This document shows, piece after piece, positions 48,601 to 60,600 of a stretch of 64,000 nt of DNA (positions are counted from its first letter, which is position 1; each line of letters opens with the position of its first letter). Made by a program: the position numbers and the translations under genes. Below the pieces are notes generated by a model. It was not told the DNA's origin. It searched no databases and saw only the letters and a program-made list of their open reading frames with translations. Source of the stretch: Liriodendron chinense (taxonomy: Eukaryota > Streptophyta > Magnoliopsida > Magnoliales > Magnoliaceae); NCBI GenBank assembly GCA_003013855.2, contig ML058484.1:11271344-11335343 (forward strand), given 5' to 3'.

Positions 48601-51600
48601 CTATTAAGAAAAAACCGTGGCCAACACACCTACATTAGATTCCCCTGGTCAGAGAAAGTTCGCCCTTGAGTTGCCGTTGTAATGCAGGGGCACTTTCACA
48701 CCGAGCTCGAGTGGGGTGGCCTGTGTGAAGCGGGGGCACACTTGGGGTGGGGCAACCCGTGTGAGGTGGGACCCATGTGAGGTGGGGCCCATGAAGGAGG
48801 GTTCGGCAGAGGGCCTAGACTATGAGATAAAGGGATTGATTCACCACACTTTATCAGTTCGAGCTTTTAGAGCAAGTGGTTAGTTGTCCTGCATCAAAGT
48901 GGTATCAGAGCGGGAGGTCTTGTGTTCGAGACTCCTCACGGGGGGGTGATTAATGCAGAGGCATTTTCACACCGGGCTTGAGTGGAGCAACCTGTGTGAG
49001 GCAGGGGCACACTTGGGGTGCGGTGGCCCGTGCGAAGCGGGACCAATGTGAGGTGGGGCCCATGAAGGAGGGTTCGCGTGAGGGCCTAGCCTAACCTGGA
49101 CTATGAGATAAAGGGATTGATTCGTCACGCTCTATTAGTTCAAGCTTTTAGAGAAAGTGGTTAGTTGTCCTGCATCACGTTGTCATACCCACTCATAGAG
49201 TCACCACCATAGGGGATGAGATGCATGATGTTAAATGTATTTGCAGGAGGATGTGAATTGAGAAATAGAGGTGACAGCCATATCTTCTGAGTTCCATTGG
49301 CGAGACCGGGTGCCTAGATGTAAACCCATGGGAGCCACGACAAAGGGATCTGCTATCCGCCTGGATCAAACACGACATTGCTCTGTTGAATCTCTGGAAA
49401 TCCGTCACCCAATTGATCATGATCAAGATCTCTATAAAGATGAACGGTGAGATATAATTGCAACCTAATGACTGCCTCCCGATAAAAAAGGGCACGCCCC
49501 TAGGCCTTTGTCAAGGGGTTGTCTCCTCAACCATCAGCCCCAATAGAACCTTCATGCCACATGAGACGCCCGCTGACCATCATGCAAAACTTGTGAATCT
49601 AAACATGGTAGCTCAATAAATAAGACACGGCACATCCCATAGTTACACCATCATAGCACACTGACATACTTACCGCTAATGGAACATGTGGTAGAACTAG
49701 AGCTAAATAATTGATATGCATATAGGCCATGGTAGGTGGCAACCTCTATGAGCCGTTAAGGTTAAATCTCACTTGTGACGCATATCAGCTACAACTACAA
49801 TACGAACTTTATCGAACCTCCATGGCTTGTATGAAACTCATGGCATGATCATATCAGTTGCAATGACGGTCAGGTCATCACCTTGAGTGCCTCTGTCAAA
49901 CTTTCCATCATCACACTCGGCTTCCCAGGGAACACTTTGGCTTACAAATGATGCTAGAGAATATGATTGGTTCTGCATTAAGGATCATTTTGCTTACAAT
50001 GCATCATGTTCTGTCAGCTCCACGTCATAGCTCAAATCGCTTTAGGACATGAAAAGTCCTTACCGGCTCCTGGTCGTTGATCAATGCTCCAACAAAATCT
50101 TGAAACTCAACCATCTCATCATTAGGAATTGGATGTCGTTGAACATTGAGAGATTTCCCATGAAAACCAAATTACCAACGGTGTCATGCAAACGGGAAAA
50201 TTTCCATTCAAGAACCAGGCTCATGCTAAAATCTAATTCTCCAATACACAACTCCTACACGCTTTAGGTGATCAAAGCCTTGTGGATGCTCGAAAACAAA
50301 TGAATGGTTACACTCGTCCTATTGGCTACCTCCGTTATATCTATCATCAATCCAATAACCATAACCAGCCCATCACAGTGGCTACATACGTTCCAAAATT
50401 GGGCATAATCTCCCAATGGCCTCTCACCGTACTATGTCAAACTCCGAATAGTCGATCTTGTAACAAGCCAAATGAGTTGGCCCCTTCTTGTAGGTATAAG
50501 AACTGCCCACCTCCCTTGGTTGGATCTATATCCAAGTTGGATTGGTTGTGATTTGGAGCTCAGCCACAGGGGTTACATGGGAGTCAAATGGACAAAACCC
50601 TTTGATCATCGAATGTAACTTCAACTACATTGAGATCTTGGTTTGCCCTCAGCACATCTAGACATAGCATGTTTGTTCCCACCATGTGAATGCATGGCCC
50701 TTGAATTGGGATGTCACCAAGTTCACATGCCAATCATCCGACACATCATTGAAATCAAGCACTCGCTCAACCCCATCAAGCCATTTTAAAACTTTGTCGT
50801 CATCAAGCCTGGAACTCCAAAATCTCGATCTTGATGTCAACGTTGAAACCTTCCATCAATGTGACAAGGCTCTCACACCAGTCTTCCCCTTCCACACATC
50901 ATGCCACAGCACGCGAAGGCAAGAGAAGGAATTCTCGTCACTTGCCATCTCCATACCAACACTTTCAAGAGATGATGTTGAATTGCATGCATGGCCACTA
51001 CAATAACATTTCAAGTTGAGACATGATCTCAATTTGTCGCCGAAGAAACTCAATTTCCAAATCTTGAGGCTCAATTAATCTCCACCAAATTAGGGGTCTA
51101 CCTCAATCTCCCCTTGCACCATGGCACGCCCACGCCTCTTCTCACGAAGTGGCATCGCAAGCAACCTTACAACCCTCAAAATTCTTTACAACCTTGGTCA
51201 CACGCTCTTCCCATGTTCGTAAATCCCAGACGAGCATCTCCGTTGAAATCCCACTCTAACGCCATCTAACTATGATGGAATCCAAAGGAGTCTTGCTTGC
51301 AAGAAGAAGAGGAGGAGAAAGGATGGGGCACATGTGAAAATGGGGTTTAGATTGTGATTTGGCAATCCAAAGACCCTAAACACTCTCAAAAGGAAGAAGT
51401 CCTATCAAATTTATCATGAGAAGCCAAAACTTAAGTGCACATGAATATTACATGTCTTTTATAGACTTCACATGGCTAATTCTAACAGATTCCCAACTAA
51501 CCCAAGCTTACCCAAACTAATCTTGGTAATTAGTTGCTAATCATAACTAACCAAAATGAAGTCTAACAACCTTTATACCTCCCCTAACTAACAACCAAAG

Positions 51601-54600
51601 TAAAAAAGAAAAAGAAAATACAAAAGTATCCCCAAACCCGAAGTTAAAGAAGTTCCCAAAATAGTATTCTCTATATCTTCAACACCCTAAATGGCCCACT
51701 TGATCTCCTCGTTTGGTCTTCCTTTTATCCCAATAGTTTAGGGTGGGGGGGGGGGGGGGGGGGGGGGGGGGGGTGGGAATCATGGCCAATGTGCCTACAT
51801 CACCAGCCAGTTTATTAGTGTTGTGTACCTGAAAATCAACAATAATACTGATCGTTAATCATGATGGCCATGGTCATGTGTGGACATGCTATTAGCGCCA
51901 TAATTAATGTGGATTACCTTAACCTTGCATGTATTCATTGGTTAAAAGAGAGGGTTCCCTTTGCTGTCCTTGGGAACTTTTTCTTTTTTTGGGTTAGTAC
52001 ACACACCCCACTGTTAGTACACTGTACACCCACCCCCATTGTTAGTCACACCGCAGTATTAGCCACCCCCCACTTGGGAATCGATACCAAGACCTCAGTG
52101 TTGAAACGAGGTTATCTTCACTCAGTCCTTGGGAACTTGAGTTTGGGCACAATATCCACTAGCCAAGGGAAAGTATGTTCAATGAATCTCAGCACCTGTT
52201 ATTCCTTTACCACCTAGCAAGTTTTAAACTGAACATGTCTTTGTTCTTATGTTGCCATCCAATGTGAGGGGACTAATGACGAATTGAGATAGAAAGTCTC
52301 CACCATCGGGCTCAACGATGAGTTGGTGCATTTGCCCTACCTCACATAAAAATGTGAGCGTTCATGGATAGGGGATCTTGTTATGAGACCCTTTGGACAC
52401 TTGCATTGGAGGATCACTTCAAGCCTCTAAATAGGGAGGTCCATCGTGCTCGGTCTAGATTAGCTTGTGTATATACTAGCTTTGACTAACTCTTAAAAAC
52501 TACGGGCACATGAGGAGTTCAAGTTCTTAGGGCAACGTGCTTTTGCCCTCCTCAAGCAGTCACTTTAGTGGCTCCATATGTGGGTGTGGTAGGTGCACGC
52601 ATTAGGATATAGTTGAGCTCCATATGATCCAACACAGAATCCATTGGTCACTTAGGAACATTTTATAAGTAAGATCTTGGTTATGGGACCATCCATTTTT
52701 TTTAAGCTAGGTACGATACTTAAAATGGTTTTAAATGCTTTAATAAATGTTTTTTACCATTAATCTTTTGTTTTAACCATTTAATCGTAGTTTATTCATG
52801 TCTAATGGTTAAGATCTTAATGATTCAACCAATGATTTGCATAGGTATTGGATGAAGGATAGATTGTCATGTTTAGTAGAGGGATCGGGTCAATTGGGTG
52901 CATGGGTTGGCAAGGTCACAATCTTTTGATGTAGTGGGGCATAAATACGTTTGCAGGGATAGTCTACCATAACTAGAGCATCTCTGAAACCCTAATTTCT
53001 CTTTATATATAGATCTTATTCCAAAGGGAGAGAGCCACGCATAAGAGGGAGCCTGGATACCCAAACTCCTTTGGGGCTTCACCACCGAAGAGAGAGAGAG
53101 AGAGAGAGGAGGAGAGATAAGCTTCTCTCTCATCTCCCTTCTTCACACGTCCATAGTGTGGTCCACAACGTGGCCAACTCTCAAAGTGCACGCACCCTAG
53201 CCTATTCTAAACCAGTGTATTAGCTCCAAGGTGTGCCGTACCGGCCGGTACGTAACCGTACCGGCCGATACGTACCGGAAACGTCCGGTACCGTTACGCG
53301 ATACGGGGTCCAAATCGGGGACCCCAAGAATTTTGACCGTACCGGTCCGTTACGGGGCCGTAACGGCCGGTACGGCCCAAAACGGCCGTTACGGCCCCCG
53401 TAACGGTCAAAAAACGGTCATTTTTTTTTTTTTTATAAATACTTGCTGTTTTGCATTTTCTTCCCACTTTTCTTCCCCCATTTCTTTTCTAATCTGTTCT
53501 TTTGCTAAAAACGACCACAATTAGTCTATTTTGGAGAATTAAAACGACCAATTTCTACGATTTGGATGAATCGAAGCTCCGTGGGCCATTTTTCGAAGAA
53601 ATCCGAAAATAGGTATTTATACATTTTTCTTCCTCTAATCACTTTTTTTCCACCTTGATATGATGTTGTAGCCATTGTAAAATGTTAAAATGTGTATTTC
53701 AAGATTATGCAACTGATTTTTATATTTTTTTTATATTTTTTTTAATTTCGGTCTATTTTCGGATTAATATTAAAAATTAGTAAAAATCATGTTTTTTTTT
53801 TTTCTTTTTCTGGTTTAATGGTTGGATAACATGTGTTACTTATAGTAGGACACAATCATGTGCATTTTACAGATTATGCACATGATTTGCTATTTTTTTG
53901 TATTTTTTTTAATTTCGGAATAATTTCGGAATAAATTTAAAAATTAGGAAAAATCATTTTTTTCAAAAAAAAATTCTGGTTTAAAGGTTGGATAATATGT
54001 GTTACTTATAATAGAACATAATCATGTGCACTTTACAGATTATGCACATGGTTTGCTATTTTTTTTGTATTTTTTTAATTTCGGAATAATTTTAAAAATT
54101 AGGGAAAATTAATATTTTCAAAAAAAAATTCTGATGTAAAGGTTGGATGACATGTGTCACTTATAATAGAACATAATCATGTGCATTTTACAGATTATGC
54201 ACATGGTTTGCTATTTTTTTTGTATTTTTATAATTTCGGAATAATTTTAAAAATTAGGGAAAATTAATATTTTAAAAAAAAATTCTGATTTAAAGGTTGG
54301 ATGACATGTGTTACTTATAATAGAACATAATCGTGTGCATTTTACAGATTATGCACATGGTTTGCTATTTTTTTTGTATTTTTTTAATTTCGGAATAATT
54401 TTAAAAATTAGAGAAAATTAATATTTTCAAAAAAAAATTCTGATGTAAAGGTTGGATGACATGTGTCACTTATAATAGAACATAATCATGTGCATTTTAC
54501 AGATTATGCACATGGTTTGCTATTTTTTTTGTATTTTTTTAATTTCGGAATAATTTTAAAAATTAGGGAAAATTAATATTTTCAAAAAAAAATTCTGATT

Positions 54601-57600
54601 TAAAGGTTGGATGACATGTGTTACTTATAATAGAACATAATCGTGTGCATTTTACAGATTATGCACATGGTTTGCTAATTTTTTTGTATTTTTTTAATTT
54701 CGGAATAATTTTAAAAATTAGGGAAAATTAATATTTTCAAAAAAAAATTCTAGTTTAAAAGGTTGGATAACATGTGTTACTTATAATAGAACATAATCAT
54801 GTGCATTTTACAGATTATGCATATGGTTTGTTATTTTTTTTGTATTTGTTTAAATTTCGGAATAATTTTAAAAATTAGAGAAAATCATTTTTTTTCAAAA
54901 ACATGGAGAATCATATTTACAGATTAATGAGTAATGACTAATGTATGTTTATATTTTTATTTTTTCGACAGGTTTTGCCGTTTTGGACTTTGGAGCTTCG
55001 TAGTTGTACTTTGTAGGCTGTAGCCCATAGGGTTTAGTTACTTTAGTATTTGAATTTAGTAGTTAGTACTTGATTTCATTATCTGTATTTAAGATTTACA
55101 ATTACATTTATAAATTTTAAAATCTAAGTATTTCACTCTTAGACTCAGTATCTAAGTGACATAGCCACATCACATAAGCCATCTCTAATTAAAAAATGTC
55201 TAGGACTGGAACTGGAAGTGGAACTGCAAATGAGGATATTGGATGGGAACATTGTCAGAGGGTAGGTGGTGGAAGGCACCAAATAAAATGCAACTATTGT
55301 GATAGAGTAATAAATGGTGGAATTACGCGACTTAAACAACATTTGGCATATCGAAAGGGTCAAGTTGCAGGATGCACCAAAGTTCCCAAAGAGATAATGA
55401 TACTGATGCAAGCCAATTTAGAAGAGTCAAAGGGGAAACGAGCTGCTGTGCAGAAAAAGAAAGATGATATCCTTGATGCGGCCCGACAAGAGGTGTTTGG
55501 TCCAGAATATATGGGCGTTCGTGGCGAAGACATCATTGATTCTGAGGAAGATTCTGATCGAGAAATGACTATAGCTAGGAGAGAAAGCGTGCGCTATGCT
55601 CGTGAAGAGGAAGAACGTCGACGCACGTTTGGTTCAAGTGCGAGTGGGAGTGGGAGTGGCCAGGGGAGTACAACTGCAGCCCCAACGGGAAGTACAGCTG
55701 GGGTTGGAGGGAGTATGTTTGGTGGATTAAGGCGTATGTTTAGCAGCCGGCGGGGCACATCTTCACATGTAGCTCGTCATCCTATAGATGTAGATGTGGA
55801 AGAAGAAGATGTGCCTAAGAGACCCTCTGTTGATCCGATCCTCTTTAGGAAAGAATCTAGTAAACAAAAGAAGATAAAACAAATGTGGAGTAGAACTTCT
55901 GTTGAGAAACTGGGTAGGGCAGCAGCAAAGTTATTTATACATGCCAACATACCCCCTAATGCGGCAAACTCTCCATATTGGCAGGTGGTAATTGATGCAG
56001 CAGCAGAAGCAGGTGAAGGAATTAAAGCTCCCACAGCCAAGGAGATTAGGGAAAAATGGACAGACGCAGAGTATGCAGATACAAAGGCATACGTAAATAC
56101 CTTTAAACCCATATGGCAGGCCAGAGGATGCACGATCATGTGTGATGGTTGGACTGGCCCAACAAGACGCAGCATGATCAACTTCATGGTGTATTGCCAC
56201 TTGGGAACAGTGTACCACAAGTCAATTGATGCCTCGGATGAAATAAAAAATGCTGAATATATTTTTAGCTTGATGGATAAAGTAGTGGATGAGATTGGGG
56301 AGGAGAATGTGGTGCAGATTGTGACAGATAATGAAGCAACATATAAGTCTGCAGGAAATTTGTTGATGCTAAAGAGAACACATATATTTTGGTCACCGTG
56401 TGCTGCACATTGTATTGATCTTATATTGGAAGATATTGGAAAGAGAAAGAATGTCAAAGAAATGGTTGAAAAAGCAAAAGAAGTGACAACATTTATTTAC
56501 AACCATAATCACCTAGTTGCAATAATGAGGAAGTTCACGAAGGGACGAGAGTTGCTTAGGCGAGCGGCGACTAGATTTGCAACAAACTTTATAGCTTTAG
56601 AGAGTTTGTATCAGCATAGGGGAGAGTTGAGTGAAATGTTTGCTTCCCAACAATGGCTCAACACAAAATATGAGAAGAAGACATCAGGGACGCCGGTTGA
56701 TGTTATAAACACCATAAGAGACAACAAATATTGGAAGAGGGTTAAGAAAATTTTAAAGGTGATGGAACCACTGATGAGGGTACTTCGTCTTGTTGAAACC
56801 GATGAAGCACCTACGATGGGCTTCCTCTACGACGCCATGGATAAAGCGAAGTTGGCAATTCAACGTGATTGTTCAAGCTGGCGAGCTTACTGGAATTTGA
56901 TCGACAAAAGATGGACAAAGCAGCTCCACCACGATATTCATGCAGCAGGTTATTACCTAAATCCTAGGTATAGATATGCCCAATCATTTGTTATGGATGA
57001 TGAGATTCGTATTGGATTAAAGAACGTGATAAAGAGATTAGAGCCTGACTTAGATGTACAAATAAAGGCTTTGAATGAATTGGATATATTTGGAACTCGC
57101 CAGGGTAGCTTTGGAGATACTCTTGCACAACATGCAGTACTTAAGTTGCACCCCGCCGACTGGTGGATAAATTTCGGAGAGACTACACCGGCTCTCCAAA
57201 AAATTGCAGTAAGGATTTTGAGCCAAACAACGTCTTCCTCTAGTTGCGAAAGAAATTGGAGTTGTTTTGCACTTATTCATACGAAGAATAGAAATAGAAT
57301 TCAGACTAGGACGTTAGATAGACTTGTCTTTATGCATTACAACATGAGGCTAAGAATGCGCATGCATTCAAGGAGGCATATCAGTAATGCCGGTGATGGG
57401 GATTATTGTCCAATAAACTTGGAAAATATTTATGATGAGGATGACCCACTTCTACCTTGGTTGGAAGTAAGGGAAAAAGAAATAGAAGATGATAGTGAAG
57501 AAATAGAAGTTGAAGACCCAGAAATACGCAGGGCACAGCAAGAGAGTCGTGCATTTGTGTTGGACCCAGAAAGGGGGGCGGATTTCATGCAAACTCAGCA

Positions 57601-57631
57601 GAAGAGTGCGAGCTCTAGCGATACTGAAACA

Positions 57632-57662
<31 letters not shown>

Positions 57663-60600
57663 CACCTAATGCTGGTCCTCCCACTTCTGGCATTGCTCAA
57701 CCCACCAGGGCTACTGATACCATACAGCCGTCTACGGATCGCGAGGCTGATGAACTTCGACGAAGCAGGCGGGGCCGAGGGGGTCGAACTTATGAGTGTA
57801 CTGAGTCACGATACAGCCAGCAAGAGCCTGGCTCCAGTAGTGCACCTGCAGGTCCTGCTCCTGCACCGCAATCTACACCGACAGATCTGGAACATCAGCA
57901 TGCGTATGGCTATGATCCGAGGAATTATGGGTATTCTTACAACCAATGGGATTATAAGGAACCTGTTCCGCCACTTTCATGTTGGAGTAGTCCTCCTGAC
58001 GCTGTTCCACATATACCATATGAACCAAATCCAAGTTATTCATCTCAATCTCAACAGCCTGGCCCTGAATACGAGTACCAGTATGGGCACGGCTATTCGA
58101 CGGGCACTAGTAGATATCCTCACTCAGGGTCAGAATCTTTGTCTAGTCAGGATCAGTCATCATCAGGTTTCGTTGACCTGATCTTTCCCTCTGGCACTGA
58201 ATATTATGGATATGCAACAACAAGACTGCAACAACCCGATGATGATGACGACAACGACGTGGAGGTTGAGCAACCACAACAAAGCAGGTTTTCATTTTGG
58301 TGGTGAGTTCCGATTTGGTGAGTCTTTTCCATTACCCACATGGTCATACATTCACCAAAAAAACACACACTTTACATTGTTGAACTTGTGTTTAAAATAA
58401 CTCCCCTGACAAGTGACAACCAGTCAAGTAATCTTTAATCAACATGCTTGCAGGGGAGTATATCAGGTATTACTAATTTTTTTTTCTACTTTAGAATGTT
58501 CAATTGGCAGGACAAGAGTCGGTCAAAGATTCAAGATAAGAGAAGTCTTAATACATTATTTTTTGCAAGTCCTCACTCCTCACTCCTCAGGTATGTAAAT
58601 AAATTGTAAATAATATAAAGTAAATTATAAAAAAATAATAGTACATGTGAAAATTGAAATACTTTGATGTTACATTTATTCTAATATACATATTATTGGT
58701 ATTAGACAGTTAGAAATTTGAATTTATAAGTTCTGCAGTTAATTCCAGGTTATTAGCTTCATAAATTCACCAGACAGCCCGATACAGCTTTTTCACCAAA
58801 GAGTAGACCGCTTCACCACCATAAACATGTTCAAAATTATAAATGAATGCATATTTGGGATGTTTGGAATTTTCTGGATTTAATCCATATTTTTTTAAAA
58901 TTTTTTGGCAAAAAAAAAAAAAGTTGACCGTTACGGGGGGCGTATCGGCCGATACGGGGCCGTATCGGCCGATACGGCCCGTATCCGTATCGGAAACGGT
59001 GGGCACCGTTACGCCCACCGAAACCGATACGGGACACCTTGATTAGCTCTCCACTTTCTCCTCCATCTAGAATGGATCAAGGAGAGACCTACTTAGGATG
59101 ATCAGCATTTACACTTTCTACATCACAATCTATGGTTTAAATCAAGGTATAATCTCCATCATTGGTTTGTAATTTTAAGGTTTTGAATGTTTTCTACATG
59201 GGGATTCTAGGGGATGTAAAAAAATCAACTGGTTTTCAAAAGTTTAAGCTTCTACCTTTGTAAAATCCTAACACAATCCCCACCCTAGGTAAAGGAAGAG
59301 GGTTGATGTCAGGTGGAAAGCCGATCATCAAGCATTTTCCAAGGAATCATGAGAATAAACTGACCCAAAGAACTGGGACAAAGTGGTGGTGGTGACACAC
59401 TCTTTTTAAAACTTCAGGGACAAGACCTTTTCTCACATTTGGAACATAATAGGACAAATTTACATTATTATGTCACCAACGGCGAGATGAATGGTTGTAT
59501 CAATCAAAAGGCTAGGTATGGTGGCTCCCTATAAAAGATTTAGACCTATTTATCATTGCTAAAAGGAGCCACCAGACATATAGAAGTAAAATGACATTCT
59601 AATTTCAAAAAGAGAGGTACCAACTAAGTGGAAGATTCCTGATACAAAGGGAGGAGATTTCCTTTCAACAATTGGCTTTTGACTCATTTCAATAGGACTA
59701 ATCATTTGTTTGGTGTTGATCACGCAAGGCAGATTAGTTTAGAGTTGGCCATAACTAGATATCTGCCACAATTCCAAGGATTTATTGTTAGAGCATTCTC
59801 AACCCCCCCTCGAGACAAGCATCAAACTTTTCAGATTTATTTGGCATGGTAGTAACTCTCAGCTTTGCACTTCAAGAAATTGTCAAAAGGCAGCATTCTC
59901 AATGTTGGACTAGTAAGGTATTTGCGAAATAAATGGAGGGGCCATGGCCTCACCATGCTTCTTCTATGGCTATATTCTTTTCATATCATGTGGATATCTT
60001 CATGCCATGCTCTAGGCATATTTATATGCTAAAGAAAAGCATCAAAATCGAAAAACAATCCAAGACCGAAAGAGAGTTATTTCCATTACAAAATAGTCAT
60101 TAAGAAGAACAATAATATTCACATGACTAAATGAAGGAATGATTGCTATCATATTCACATGAATAAAAGAACAATTTGTTAGTTTCACAAAATATCAGAC
60201 CTACTGATCATATCATATACACATTCTATTGATATCTCATACTCTCATACAACCGTCCACTGTTTCTTGCGGTATGTCCCACAGCATAACACTTGTCACA
60301 TAATATGGAATATATGATCTAGATCATTCCCAATAGGGGAGATCCAACCCGAATGCAAGGAACAGTTCCTCATCTGGTGCCACTGCACTTGATTGGACAC
60401 ACAACAAAAAAGTCCATGATCCAGACCATTTATTGGGTTTTTTTTTTTTCAGGGCAGGGGGCCTCTACACATCTGCCCTTCTCTCTTTCAATACCGATTG
60501 TCAATAATATTTTCTACTGTCCTCCGCATGCCATGCTCTAGGCATGCAGAGGTCAGTAGCCAATCATCAGGGGCAGTTTCTACTGTTCCTGATAAGGGCT

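Larger units (their letters stand above)
48142..51802 (-). mobile_element. Short LTR retrotransposon with two LTRs, gag remnant only
   Basis: Two direct long repeats, 48142-48637 and 51276-51802, share wording throughout ('ggagtcttgcttgcaagaag', 'ttgtgacttggcaacccaaa', 'ctcctcgtttggtctt', ending 'ggccaa..cctacat'). In minus orientation the LTR reads TGATGTAGG..GGATTCCA. A purine-rich tract (CAGGGGAATC) abuts the 3' LTR at 48638, as a polypurine tract would. The internal region is about 2.1 kb after removing the nested TRIM. It encodes only a gag-like fragment on the minus strand (50658-50840: DDDKVLKWLDGVERVLDFND, then HAFTWWEQ). No reverse transcriptase was seen. LTR divergence and a missing matching 5-bp duplication suggest an old insertion. 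Confidence 0.75.
53219..59049 (+). mobile_element. Complete hAT DNA transposon, 5,815 bp, with perfect 8-bp duplication
   Basis: The element 53227-59041 begins CAAGGTGTGCCGTACCGG. Its right end, reversed, reads CAAGGTGTCCCGTATCGG (16 of 18 match). ATTAGCTC flanks it at 53219-53226 and 59042-59049, the exact 8-bp duplication expected of hAT. Both ends are packed with short palindromic motifs (CCGGCCGGTAC, CCGTATCGGCCGATACGG), likely subterminal transposase-binding repeats. The interior holds a tandem array (53640-54900) and an uninterrupted transposase frame (55196-58306). Orientation is opposite to the host gene. Exact duplication, good termini and an intact frame suggest a recent insertion. 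Confidence 0.95.
52370..59230 (+). mobile_element. LTR-like repeat, interrupted by the hAT element
   Basis: The flanks of the hAT insertion (about 52370-53226 on the left, 59050-59230 on the right) together follow the same order as the repeat at 7183-8400: 'ggacacttgcattggagg', 'gaggagttcaag', GA microsatellite (53090-53107), 'ctccatctagaatggatcaa', 'ggttttgaatgttt'. So the hAT transposon inserted into a pre-existing copy of that repeat. Repeat ends are approximate. Confidence 0.5.

Noticed and set aside
55777..56457. 226-codon minus-strand frame
   Set aside because: Antisense shadow of the hAT transposase core; hydrophobic runs arise from reverse-complemented coding sequence.
57510..58181. 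223-codon frame overlapping the transposase tail
   Set aside because: Alternate frame of the low-complexity C-terminal region, including the GAT repeat; the transposase frame continues through it without a break.
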